From the NCBI GenBank assembly GCA_015039465.1, contig MU130382.1:911824-975823 (forward strand): DNA of 64,000 nucleotides, written 5' to 3'. How positions within the stretch are numbered: position 1 is the first letter of the stretch; each line of letters begins with the position of its first letter. The notes beneath the pieces were generated by a model, which saw nothing but the letters and a program-made list of their open reading frames with translations, made no database searches and had not been told where the DNA came from. This document shows, in pieces, positions 11,193 through 22,125 of the stretch. The position numbers and the translations under genes are program-made. Source of the DNA: Phlegmacium glaucopus (taxonomy: Eukaryota; Basidiomycota; Agaricomycetes; Agaricales; Cortinariaceae).

Positions 11193-11728
11193 ATGGACGC
11201 ATGGATTTACCCATTCCAAACTCCGACTGCTACTCCTAGTGCAAAAGAAATCAAATTGAACATGCCAAAGAGCCCTTTACTGGCAAGAGAGAAGAACTGA
11301 GGAAATTTACCCTCAAAACAAAACTGTACCTCACAATCAATGATGAGGTTTATGACACAGACTTGAAGATAGCATTCATGCTTTCTCTACTCAAACAATG
11401 GTGAAGCCACCTCTTGGAAAGAAGGATGTGTCTCAAATGTTTTTGAAAACATGGCTCCTAACACACAACTTGATTTTGGAATGATCATAGACTTTTTCAA
11501 ACTCCTTGAAAACACTTTCACACCCTATGACTTTGCAGGAGATGCCCTGAACAATCTAAAATATCTCAAGATGGAGAAGACACCAATTGATGAGCACATC
11601 GCTCAATTCAAAATCTTAGTCCAGAAATCAAAACTCAAAGATAAAGTTGCTATTATTGAGCATTTTGAAGATTCAATTACTCTGGCCTTAAAAAGGCAGA
11701 TCCTTACCCTTGAACAACCTCTGACTTT
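11193..11728 (+). pseudogene. Broken gag fragment of a Ty3/gypsy retrotransposon
   Basis: Conceptual translation gives a capsid-like Retrotrans_gag domain: MDAWIYPFQTP, then LRKFTLKTKLYLTIND, EVYDTDLKIAFMLSLL, later TPYDFAGDALNNLKYLKM, DEHIAQFKILVQKSKL and KRQILTLEQPLT. At least one frameshift (near 11268) and an early stop break it, and pol is absent. The 3' end runs straight into family B LTR-like sequence at the shared word TTTGGCCTCAG, so the last residues of the open frame come from LTR, not gag. Confidence 0.75.
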
Positions 11729-12122
11729 GGCCTCAGTGTATGTGCTGTGCCACCCAACTCCTACAATGTCCTGATTTTGGAACTGGAGAGAAAGGAACAA
11801 GAATGGAAGCCACAGAGGACTTAGAGGATGAACAAGAGGGGGAAACTAAGTTGATATTTGAAACTGGGGAAAACATACAAGTCTTGAGTACTTAAATAAT
11901 AACAAGGAATAGCAACCAAATGTAAAATATAAATATAATAGTGCTGTGCTCTGCTCCTGAAAGTCCTGCATTCTTGGGTGAATAATCCAATGCTGGTGTG
12001 CTGACTGATAATGGGAAAGGGCTGACAAAGACATGGTTTTAAAAGTGTTTCTGTTACAGTCTGGTTCCATTCTGTCCATTCTGGAATCACTCCAATGTTT
12101 TTTTCCCTTCTTAAACTTAACA
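11729..12122 (+). mobile_element. Rearranged family B LTR fragment
   Basis: The stretch 11729 to about 12040 is collinear with 55072 to about 55375 of LTR B2 (GTATGTGCTGTGCC, ACAATGTCCTGATTT, GAGTACTTAAATA, TGCATTCTTGGGTGAATAAT). Near 12105 a segment like the opposite LTR end (TTAAACTTAACA) appears, so the block is a mosaic. It stops about 130 bp from the stop codon of the TPR-CHAT gene and may contribute to that gene's 3' UTR. Confidence 0.6.
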
Positions 12123-12248
12123 CAACCTATATAAGTTAGACATACTAACTCTTCATACTGAAAGTCTGGGATCCTTTGATTAATTATAAACACAGTGCAA
12201 ACATTCTTTACAATATACACTAAGTAGTAATCAACACAGAAATCAGAC

Positions 12249-15200
12249 TTACAACCCAAAATGTACATATGGAACCCAAATAAGCAAAGATGATTCAAGG
12301 TCAAGTCCAGACTCATCAAGTTTCTTTTGGAGTTTTTGTGTAGCATAATGAAGTGCATGTGCAGCTTTCTCACCACTTAAAAATTTCTCTCCCTCAAGAA
12401 GATATGTGTAGAAGTCTTCTGCAACCTCTGGTGCATAGTGATCCTCAATTGACCACATTGTTGCTACCACACCCCTGTAACCTGCTGCCAACATTCCTGC
12501 TGCAAGATGGACAGCTTCCTCAGAAAGCTTTTCATCACCAGAGCTTGTTTGACATGCTGATAAAAAGGCAAGATCAGCACCTGCTAATCTTTTTTGAATG
12601 ATTTCAGAAAGCTCCAGCCGGCCATCATGAAGCTCAAATCCACTCTTCAATGGCTTTTGAGTATCCTGACTGGCATGGCAAGCAAAATGGATGCAACTGT
12701 GGTTTTCCATTTCTATCATTGCTTGATTTACTGTAGCAGCAGCACTTTCTAAGCATAAACCTTTGAAATCTGCCTTCTTAAGCTGATACTCTATCACATG
12801 AACTTCCCTTGTTGTACCTGGTATAGGCCTCAACTTTGGGGTATCTGGCTGGCTAATGATAAAGAGTCCTGTTTTTGTTATGCCAACTTTTGGCACATTT
12901 TTGACTCTATTCATAAGTACCCTGACATTGGGTGTATAGGATGAAATTGCAAAATCTGAGAGAGTAGATGCAACTTTTGGGGTAGACTCATTGTATATTC
13001 CTGCAGCATGAATTGGTAGAAATGCAAGAGGTCCAGTTGCACACCACCAGATACGTGGTTTATCAGATGGAGGGTCCTTCAAGTATGGAAATAATTAGAT
13101 GTGTGTTCTGCATAACTTGACTAAGCTGAATACTTACCAAGTATCCAAGTGAATTAAGAATAGGCTTTACCACAAATAGCCATAGCTGGGACAAAATGTG
13201 TGCTAGACCACTGTGACCACCTTTTTTAAGGCGTATTGCACGAGTGTTGGGCTTGACCTCTCGCATTCTGACTCCACAAAGAGACAAATGGACTTGCAAA
13301 TGATTACGGAGATCAGTTGCCTTTTCATAGGAAAACTCAGGAAGGGGAATATGGAGAGGTTGGTTGCGGCCATGCATAAGGGCAATTGCATCACAGTGAT
13401 CTTGATGGACATTGATAAGAATGACATGCCCTGATGTGCAAAGACCTTTGAGCAGGGTTGAACAAGATGCTGGCTTGAGGAATTCTTCAAAACCTGGAAT
13501 ATTGCGAACCTTTGCCAATAAATCATCCCATTTCTTTGCAAGTTTGACATGGCTATTCACCTGTTCATGTAAGGACATTTTATGGACCATGGCACCTTCA
13601 CTTAATGGAGCAGGTAATTCTGAGACCATTTGAGATCCTGCAATCTCTAAGGCATGAGAAACTCTCAAGACATCATTTGCAATGTCTGAATCCTTGGCTT
13701 TAAGAGCATCTAGAGGTGTGCGTAAATTGTTGAGTTGGCTCCAGACAATGCAGCGACCTTGCTCCAACCATTCCAGAGCTAAATCAAATCTTCCAAGTTC
13801 AATAGCAGCAGCAGCAGCAGAAGTAGACAGATTAGATATATCAAGGAGACTAGTATGACACATTTCAATGGTCCGCTCCAAACCAGTGACCTGGGAAAGG
13901 AGGGAAATTACAGTAGCATATGCATTAACTAATTGTGTTTGATCAAATTCTTGACATATTTTAGCCCAACTTTGTGCAGCTGAAAGTTTTATTAGAGGAC
14001 TGCCTGAGGAATAAGTAGCAGCCAGGGAGTAATTGAATATTGTTGAGTGAATATCATTGAGATCTTCTGTATATTTAAAGCGAGCTTGATATGAATCTCC
14101 AAGGCTCTTTAGACAGCCAGGCATGTCTGCATGTCCCTCTTGAGTGAGAGAAACAGCCTTCTCCTGCAATGATATTGCTTCAGAAATGTCACTAATATCT
14201 TCTGTGTTTATGAATTGAGCATGATATGAATTTCCAAGGACATCCAGCCTGGTGGGCATGTCTGCATGTCCCTCTGGAGTAAGATGAACAGCTTTTTTCT
14301 GCAATGATATTGCTTCAGAAATGTCATTAGCATCTTTTGTGCATCCAAACCGAGCTTTGTACAAAATTCCAAGGCTACTCAACATACCATGCATCTGTGC
14401 ATGTTCCTCTGGAGTGAGATCAACAGCTTTCTGCTGCAATGATATTGCTTTAGAAATGTTGGTAAGATCTTCTGTGCATTCAAAGTAAACCAGATACAAA
14501 CTTGCAAGATTGTGCAGTCTACCAACCATGTCTGGATGTCCCTCTGGAGTGAGATCAACAGCTTTCTGCTGCAATGATATTGCTTCAGAATTGTCACTAA
14601 GATCCTCTGTATGTCTAAAGCGAGCCTGATATGAATTTGCAAGGTTGTTTAATAAACCAGGCACATCTGCATGTCCTTCTGGAGTGAGATAAACAGCTTT
14701 CTGCTGAAAAGATATTGCTTCAGAAATATCAGTAAGATCTCCTGTCCATCCAAAGCAAGTCAGATATGAATTTCCAAGACTGCTCAGTGTAACAGGCATG
14801 TCAGCATGCTCTAAGGGAAGATGAACAGCTTTTTTCTGAAATGATATTGCCTCAAATATGTTGGTAAGATCTCCTATGCATTGAAAGAGAGCCTTATATG
14901 ACTTCCCAAGGCTATTCAGCATAGTAGGCATGTCTGCATGTCCTTCTGGAGTCAGAGAAATAGCTTTCTGTTGCAATGATATTGCTTCAGAAATGTCAGT
15001 AAGATCTTCTGTGCATTTGAAGCGAGTGTGATATGAATTTCCAAGGTTGATCAGCCTACTAGGCATGTCTGCATGTCCCTCTGGAGTGATATGAAGAGCT
15101 TTCTGCTGCAATAATATTGCTTCAGAAATGTTGGTAGGATTTCCTGTGGATTTGAAGTGACTATGATATGAATTTCCAAGGTTGTTCAGTCTGCTAGGCA

Positions 15201-16898
15201 TGTCCACATGTCCCTCTGGAGTAAGATGAATAACCTTCTGCTGCAATGATATTGCTGTATCAATATCACTAAGATTCCCTGTGTATATGAACCGAGTCTG
15301 ATAAAAAACTCCAAGATCATTCAACATATCAAGCATCTCTTCATGTCCTTCTGGAGTGAGATAAACAGCTTTATGCTTCCATGATATTGCCTCAGAGATG
15401 TCACTAAGATCTCCTGTGCATTTGAAACATATCTGATACAAAATCCCAAGGTTGTTCAGCCTACTAGGCATATCTGCATGTCCCTCTGGAGTGAAATGAA
15501 CAGCTTTCTTCTGCAATGATATTGCTTCAGAAATGTCATTAACATCTTCTGTGCATCCAAAGCGAGTCTGGTACAAAACTCCAAGGTTGTTCAGCCTATG
15601 AGGCATGTCTGCATGCCCCTCTGGAGTGAGGCAAATTGCTTTCTGCTGCAATGATATTGCTTCAGAAATGTGAGTAAGATCTCCTGTGCATTCAAAGTGA
15701 CTGTGATATGAATTTCCAAGATTGATCAGCCTGTTAGGCAAGTCTGCATGTCCCTCTGGAGTGAGATGAATGGCTTTCTGCTGCCAGGATATTGCTTGAC
15801 AAATGTCATTAAGATCTCCTGTGCATTTGAAGCAAGTCTGATACAAATATCCCAGGTTATCCAGCATATCCAACATGTTTGTATGTCCCTCTGGAATGAG
15901 ATCAACAACTTTCTGCTGCAACAATATTGCTTTAGAAATGTCATTCAGAGCTCTTGTGGATCTGAAACGAGTCTCATATGAATCCCCAGCATAATTCAGC
16001 CACATAGGCATTTCTGGATCATCATCAGACATCCCATTCACAATCATTTCAAACTTAGACACCACTTCATCAATATCAAGCAAATCCCCTGTCAGTTTAT
16101 GACGCTCCAACATTGCAATTGCAGCATCATGCACAAAACTCTTAACCCAGGGATCCTGGGTAGGCAGAAGCTGAACTGCCAGATTATATGCCTGGATGGA
16201 CTCAGTGATATCACCTTCATTCATTGTTGAATGAAAGCGTTTCAGCATGTGGTCTCCACAGACATTTAGAAGACGTGGTTTCAAGCTGTCTGATGTCTTG
16301 TCAGATAATGCAAGAACATAATTCACCAGTCTCTCAGGGCCGTCAGTGAGCAAAGCTCCAGAACCTGCCCCAAAATTAGCAAGATGGTACTTTTGACTCT
16401 ATATTTCACGCACCATCCACTATTTTCTCTTCTATGTTCTCGTCCAATGGAATGAAGCATAATTTCCACATCAGTTTTAAAATCAATTCGTTCGATCGGG
16501 TCTCGAGACCCTTTTCGATCCCTGATGATTTAGGATCATAAATTTATAAAGGTCGCTGTCATCAACATTGAGGGCAGAAGCTCACTGTTACCCAAACCAG
16601 CGTTTCCCAACTCCTCCAGGTCAGTTTTAATAAACTGAATCCACCCGAAGTCCCCACTCTCATCCCATTCGGCGATAAGTATAAGATCGCTCGTCCTGGT
16701 AAGCGTGTGGTGTGTAAATAATCGGAAAATAGAACGTTGCTGCAACCTACAGCTCTATAGTACCGTTGTACTTCCACGTTCTAGAGGACACCTTCCCGAA
16801 CTTTAAGATCACTCCCGTCTCCCTGTCGGCGCTAAAGGCATGGAAGATCAGATTAGCTGAGCTCGGGCCATCCTTTGAGATACATTCAATAGCAACAT
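12249..16898 (-). CDS. TPR-CHAT domain protein (caspase-like protease fold)
   Basis: Large intracellular protein with a tetratricopeptide array and a C-terminal CHAT (caspase HetF-associated with TPRs) domain. Supported exons: 16772-16898, 16592-16695, 16414-16521, 13138-16364 and 12249-13076, at least 1464 aa. The first exon upstream of 16898 was not found. The N-terminal part (about residues 1-110) has beta-rich pieces such as SDLILIAEWDESGDFG, possibly C2-like. Then come about 15 repeats of 45 residues, an alpha-helical linker, and the CHAT domain with the expected catalytic pair: His in IHFACHAS and Cys in AFLSACQTSSGDE, followed by GYRGVVATMW. Both catalytic residues are present, so activity is plausible. 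Relatives are widespread in agaricomycetes and resemble the TPR-CHAT partner of type III-E CRISPR effectors; the substrate is unknown. The gene is strongly CpG-poor and borders the repeat island. Confidence 0.9.
14035..16035 (-). repeat. About 15 tandem 135-bp units encoding TPR repeats
   Basis: The DNA and protein repeat in register every 135 bp / 45 residues. The consensus is close to ISEAISLQQKAV, then LTPEGHADMP and RLNNLGNSYHTRF. Units differ at scattered positions, and some carry small changes (for example EHADMP lacking one residue near 14810). Close similarity between units points to recent internal duplication or homogenisation. No unit is interrupted by a stop. Confidence 0.9.
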
Positions 16899-17544
16899 CT
16901 AATTGTAAAAGTGAGAACCGAAAGATAAAGGGCTCGAGATTCTAACCACTGAGAGTGCATTTGCTGTGGGTTGATTGAGAAAAATTCATGCTCTTAGATA
17001 GGACATAACATACCTCCCTGGGATGATAGCGGATGATTGTGGTTCTGGTTCCTCCCTAATTGATGCGCTAACGATTATAGTTAGTTAGAGGAGCGAAAGA
17101 CAGAATGGAAGAGACATAAACCTTGACTCGGAGACAGCCTTACTGACAGTGCCATCCATTGGTGACTATACACTAGATGGTTTTCTACAAGCGTTTGAGT
17201 GCGGAGGAAAGGGGTGGTTACACCAACGTTACACTATGACAGGTCTGTCAGTGTCACTGTCAGATAACATGCATCAGAATCTGATCATCTTCTCTGATAA
17301 CCAGCAGTTGGTGTACTAAACCGTTATTGGATTTCACAGAGGATCCGATGCAGTCCGACGCTCGTCTGGGCAAATTTTGCCTACGAGACTAGCGTTCTGA
17401 GAGGGGATTTGATTGACCATTAATTCTGGTCTAGAGTCTGTACTTAGTCGTACGTAATCGCGTGTGAATCTCTACCTGATGGGTGTGTATATACATACAT
17501 GGCGAGACTACTCAGTACTCAGCAATAGTAGATTACGGATTCGA
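16899..17544. other. Divergent intergenic region: TPR-CHAT / NDUFAF5
   Basis: Holds the missing 5' end of the TPR-CHAT gene and the promoter of NDUFAF5. On the minus strand a donor-like GTATGT near 17012 and acceptor-like sites suggest one or two leader introns, but I could not place an initiator ATG. Confidence 0.45.
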
Positions 17545-19009
17545 ATGTTTCTTCAACTCAGTCGTAAGTGTCCTCCTCAAAACTATGCACGGTCATATGC
17601 AGCCGTATCCTCAAGTTCTCCGATACCCACCACGAACACCGTTGGACCCTACCAAGTCTTCGACCGTCATGCAAAGACGATTCAGAGAGACAGAGCTGCT
17701 CTACGTGAACAGGGGAAGCGAAGCAGAACTGTAGATTATGTTAGAGATGAAGTGGCTGAGAGGATGTTGGAAAGGTTTTTGGTATGATCCATTTGGACTT
17801 CCCCCTCTTGCATTATGTTCGACTCATTAATTTTCAGGATATAAAACGGACGTTTGGCACAGTTCTTGACCTGGGTTCAGGCCCTGGTCATTTTTCCAAA
17901 CTGCTTGAGAGAGATAAAGTTCAAAAATCAATTATGCTTGATTCAAGTTGTACGTTACCATTTCTTCCTTAACGGTTCTTTTTTTTTGTCGACTTGTGAA
18001 GACAGTGGCTACTCTCAACCGCGATCCTGACTCGGAATTCGAAGGTGTTTTATGGTTAACTCTTTTTCGGTCGCATTGGTCTTACACCAGCCCACATAGT
18101 GGATATTGAACGAACACACGGGAATGAGGAAAACATTTTGGATATCATCCCCTCCGATTCTCAAGAGGCCGTTGTATCTTGCCTAAGTCTTCACTGGGTG
18201 AATGACTTGCCAGGTCAGACCAATCGGTACTATGCAAAAACACGCTCTTCAACTGAAAAGTCTAAGGTGCTCTTGTACAAATACGAAAAGCCTTGCAACC
18301 CGATGGTCTTTTCTTGGGGGCGATGTTCGGTGGAGATACCTTGTTCGAACTACGGTAACATATATCTTTATCTCCGCAAATTAAATTCATTTTTCTCTAG
18401 AACGTCGTTACAACTTGCCGAAGTCGAGCGTGAGGGAGGAATTTCTCCGCATATATCCCCGATGACTGGTTGGTCTTCTGTGAACTGCGAAGTATGACCT
18501 GCTCAATTCAGTTCGTAGATACTCGGGATATTTCTAACCTTCTAAGTCGAGCCGGGTTCACACTACTTACGGTTGACATTGATGAGGTAAAAGTTGCTTA
18601 TCCAAGTATGTGGGAACTCTTGGAAGACCTACAAGACATGGGTGAAGGAAACGCTGTTATTGGAAGGTGATGAGAAATTAACAGCCTCCTGCCGCTATTC
18701 TGACAAATAGTGATTTGCAGACGGAATCTTATACACCGAGATACACTAGCCGCTGCCTCAGCTATCTATAAAGGTAGTTTCTGCTTCTGATATGGACTCA
18801 ATGTATTTAAGCTTTTTCTCAGAGATGCATGCTGATACTCTCGGCAATGTTTCAGCCACCTTCCAAATAATATATATGGTACATAGCATCCCACGATGTC
18901 CTTCTTTCTTTGATCTTACTTTTTGTAGATCGGCTGGAAACCTGCACCATCACAACCAAGACCCCTTGACAGAGGAACTGGAAAAGTAAATTTGAAAGAT
19001 GTTCTGTGA
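17545..19009 (+). CDS. NDUFAF5: Complex I assembly factor, NDUFAF5-type SAM-dependent enzyme
   Basis: Mitochondrial matrix protein of the methyltransferase fold; in animals NDUFAF5 hydroxylates an arginine of the complex I subunit NDUFS7 during early assembly. Ten exons: 17545-17781, 17838-17949, 18006-18044, 18091-18213, 18267-18354, 18401-18468, 18519-18666, 18721-18773, 18823-18878 and 18929-19009, giving 334 aa. The N-terminus ([20 protein letters not shown]) looks like a mitochondrial presequence. The family block [15 protein letters not shown] follows, then SAM motif [41 protein letters not shown] and, near the C-terminus, FQIIYMIGWKP. All family landmarks are in order. It converges on TRM10. 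Confidence 0.93.
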
Positions 19010-19643
19010 CCCTTCTTTCACCACTCCTGAATGTCGTGCATCACATCGGCCCCCTTTGTGGGGCTTGTCTGTCGCGGACAAGCTCGCGGACACCACATGT
19101 AAGGCGTATTTTACACTACCCGCCGGATGAAGCCTGCCTTGACATGCCGGCGGTGATCTGCTTTTATTTTTAGCATACTTAGCTTTAGTAGTCTTTGTCG
19201 TAGGTATAGTTGTTGGAGGGCTAAGTGCACTTTAGTTCATAGATAAATCTAATCGTACTTGTTTTTGCAACTAGCTCTCGCGTCATAACTGCTTGCGACG
19301 TTGTGTCTGACAGATGGACTTTTTATATTGCCTAAAACATGAATTAACAATATGCCTTGAATTCACCCGAATTTGCCTAAAATTTATTCTCCAAGGACTT
19401 ATCAGTTCTAATCAGCTCATGGTTCTTCTCATCAGATCAGTGACAAAAATTTTCAATCATCCATGGATAGCGACCAATCTAGAATGAGTAAATATTTGCA
19501 AGGTGACGTTAAAACCCTGAATTGGATTTATGGATATACATCCTTGCTAGCGAAAAATAATTTGTCCGCGTCGAACATGAGAAAATAATAAGATATACTG
19601 CAGCCGAGAGATCATCATCCTCGGACATCGTACGTATATCCAC
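19010..19643. other. Convergent 3' intergenic region
   Basis: Lies between the 3' ends of NDUFAF5 and TRM10. It contains a GC-rich patch near 19040-19160 (CCCCCTTTGTGGGGC is a short hairpin) and otherwise AT-rich sequence. No gene seen. Confidence 0.45.
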
Positions 19644-20880
19644 CTACTGCGTATCTTCGATTACAAGCCCGCTGGAGTCGTGCTCTTGCTGAACCGATTC
19701 GCTCTCAGCATCAGCTGCATCCATATTTGCCTCAAGGACACCTTTCCCTTCTTGTTGGAACTTCCGTTTCGGAATGACTGAATATAAAGACTGTTCCCAG
19801 TCCTTGGTTTCGACCCACTTAACCAGAATCTCGAAAACTTGATTTACGGTCAACACCTTGCGCGTAGGAAGTGATGCAAGATAACGACCAATGGGGAGCC
19901 GCGCTGTTCGAATGCCAGAGTCCCTTGCTTTATTGAGACAGAGGTTCTGACCGATGAGGTTGAGGAACCGTAGCTCTCAGAGAAGCAGCGCAAAAAGGTC
20001 ACCTTGTATCGATTGTGATCGCATATCCCACCAATAATGTACGTTTCATCCGGCTTGAGCTCAAATAATTCGTCTTCAGAGTCAGCTGTCAGGTATATGA
20101 CGGTGCTTTTCGGGATGTTATTTTGAGTAGTATTCGGAAGCGTTTGGGTGGCCGCGCTCGAAGTGAAGGCGGAATCTTCTTTTTCTCCATTGGTAGAGCT
20201 CGAGCCCACCCGAACAAGATCAATTTCTGTATCTGGTTGAAGAATATCGTCCCCATTTTCCCATAGCCGTGAGTAGCCTTCTGACCACCATTTGGTATTT
20301 GTCCATCTTTTATAACTCGCATCTCCCAGATCTTCCAGACGATCAAAGGTTCGACCATTTAGAGAAGTATAGATCAACGAAAACGGGAACGAGGCTTGGC
20401 GATTAGCGCTATATGTGTATGCCAATTGGGAGCACAAGGACACAATTTCCTATCAAAAGGGGGGGGGAGGATATTAAAAAGTCACTCCTGGGCAGATTAC
20501 GATGAAGAAAAGACAGGATCATACAAGATAACGTTTTTCACCTTGTCGTTCATCATGTTGTCGAAACCTAGGTCTATGACAACAATTCCACCAAATTGGA
20601 GCTTAGGCTTCTTCAGGCGTCTTTTCGTCTCTCCTTCCTCGACGTCGTCCAATTCGCCTGCGGCTCGTTTCTCAGCTCCGATTCGTTTCCTCTCCTTCTT
20701 AGCCTCTTTCTCGCGAGCTCTGCGTTCAAGCTTTAGAGCAGCTAGCCGTTCTGCCTTGGCCGCTTTCTTAATTGCGTTTTTTGACATGGGTTTAGTGCCA
20801 TCTGGAGACCTATCCACGGTGAGCGTCCAAGGTTCCAAGTTTTTAGATGATTCGTCAGGTTCTGACATGTTGAACGACAA
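19644..20880 (-). CDS. TRM10: tRNA (guanine-9-N1)-methyltransferase Trm10
   Basis: SPOUT-class enzyme that methylates N1 of purine 9 in tRNAs using SAM. Exons 20542-20880, 20003-20449 and 19644-19946 give 362 aa. The N-terminal third is a Lys/Arg-rich helix (KNAIKKAAKAERLAALKLER). The SPOUT domain starts at FGGIVVIDLGFDNMMNDKEI and continues with LCSQLAYTYSANR, YLTADSEDELFELKPDETY, the signature IIGGICDHNRYK, CLNKARDSGIRTARLPIGRY and LTVNQVFEILVKW. The acidic Ser/Gln-rich tail after about residue 320 is not conserved. It shares a 207-bp spacer with the divergent thioesterase gene. Confidence 0.95.
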
Positions 20881-21087
20881 CAGTAGATTTTGAGGAGACT
20901 GACTACTAGATTGGAACTTGGTGGCCCGGTATTTGCCGGGCGGCCCCTGATATCGATTATTTGAGGCGTAGCACCGGTGTTGCAGTGTTGGAAATTACAA
21001 CATCCTTGAAACTCTTTTGTCGCTCTTGTCTACCTCTTTTTCGATCCCTCGTTATCAACCAGCAAACCTTTCACTTATCGTTAGCTC
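20881..21087. promoter_or_regulatory. Shared promoter region TRM10 / acyl-protein thioesterase
   Basis: 207 bp between two divergent start codons, so both promoters must lie here or overlap the genes. A GC-rich stretch (GGTGGCCCGGTATTTGCCGG) lies near the TRM10 side. No TATA box is obvious. Confidence 0.5.
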
Positions 21088-22125
21088 ATGGCTGCTGCTA
21101 CTCTCGCCGTCAAGTGCCTCACTATACCTCCCAAAGCTAAACACACCGCAACCGTCGTATTCGTCCACGTCAGTATTTCATTTTACCTTGGGCACATTCT
21201 CAAAAAAGGTTCTACTCATTATATCTTCTTTGCTCCACCGTTTCCAGGGCTTAGGCGACACTGGATATGGCTGGCAACCCGTTGCTGACATGTTTAAAGT
21301 CGACCCTGATCTCGCTCATGTAAAATGGGTTCTCCCGCACTCGTATGTTCATCAATATTTTGGCTCTTTCATGAACTTAAACTCACGGTATTCTCCCTTT
21401 TTCCTGTTTTCCCTATTTTGCGTTGGTTCATCTTTGACGGAGAAAGGCCCGTTCGTCCCGTCAAGGCCAACATGGACATCGAAATGCCATCATGGTAGGT
21501 TCTCTTGAAAATTTCTCACAGCTACATAGATGCTTGAAAAATTTTCTTCTCGATGACGTCTTCAGGTTTGACATATACTCGTTTGGATTCTACACAGACG
21601 AGGATGAAGCAGGCATGGTCGACTCTGCCCGCCTCATCAATCAAGTGATTACATCGGAGATAGACGCCGGTATCGATGCTACTCGTGTTGTCCTTGGCGG
21701 CTTCAGTCAAGGAGCGACCATGTCCTTGATGTCTGGACTTACAAGAGAAAGGAAGTTGGCCGGACTTGCCGTGCTTAGCGGCTGGTTACCGCTGCGAAAT
21801 AAATTTAAATCAGTGCGTACTTCTTATCTTCACCCGTCACAGAACTTGATTGAAGTTTCTATTTTGATAGTATGCTTCTTCAACCGCATCCTCTATCCCC
21901 GTATTTTGGGCCCATGGATCGGCTGATCCTCTCGTCAAGGTACAATACTGCAAGGAATCCTCAGATTTCCTCGTTCAGCAATTAGGGATTCCCGTCGCAA
22001 AGCCGGGAGATGTCAAAGGACTTTCTTACCACCTATATGAGGGTGTTGGTCATACGACAACACCTAGAGAGCTGGATGACTTGAAGGATTGGATCAAGAA
22101 AGTCATCCCTAAAGACACAAAATGA
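21088..22125 (+). CDS. APT1: Acyl-protein thioesterase 1 (phospholipase/carboxylesterase family)
   Basis: Cytosolic alpha/beta-hydrolase that removes palmitate from S-acylated proteins and can act as a lysophospholipase. Five exons: 21088-21168, 21248-21342, 21447-21494, 21566-21812 and 21871-22125, giving 241 aa, the usual family size. Landmarks: HGLGDTGYGW (oxyanion loop), WVLPHSPVRPVKANMD, MPSWFDIYSFGF, nucleophile elbow GGFSQGATMS (catalytic Ser), PVFWAHGSADPLV (catalytic Asp) and VGHTT (catalytic His). The complete triad indicates an active enzyme. Confidence 0.95.
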
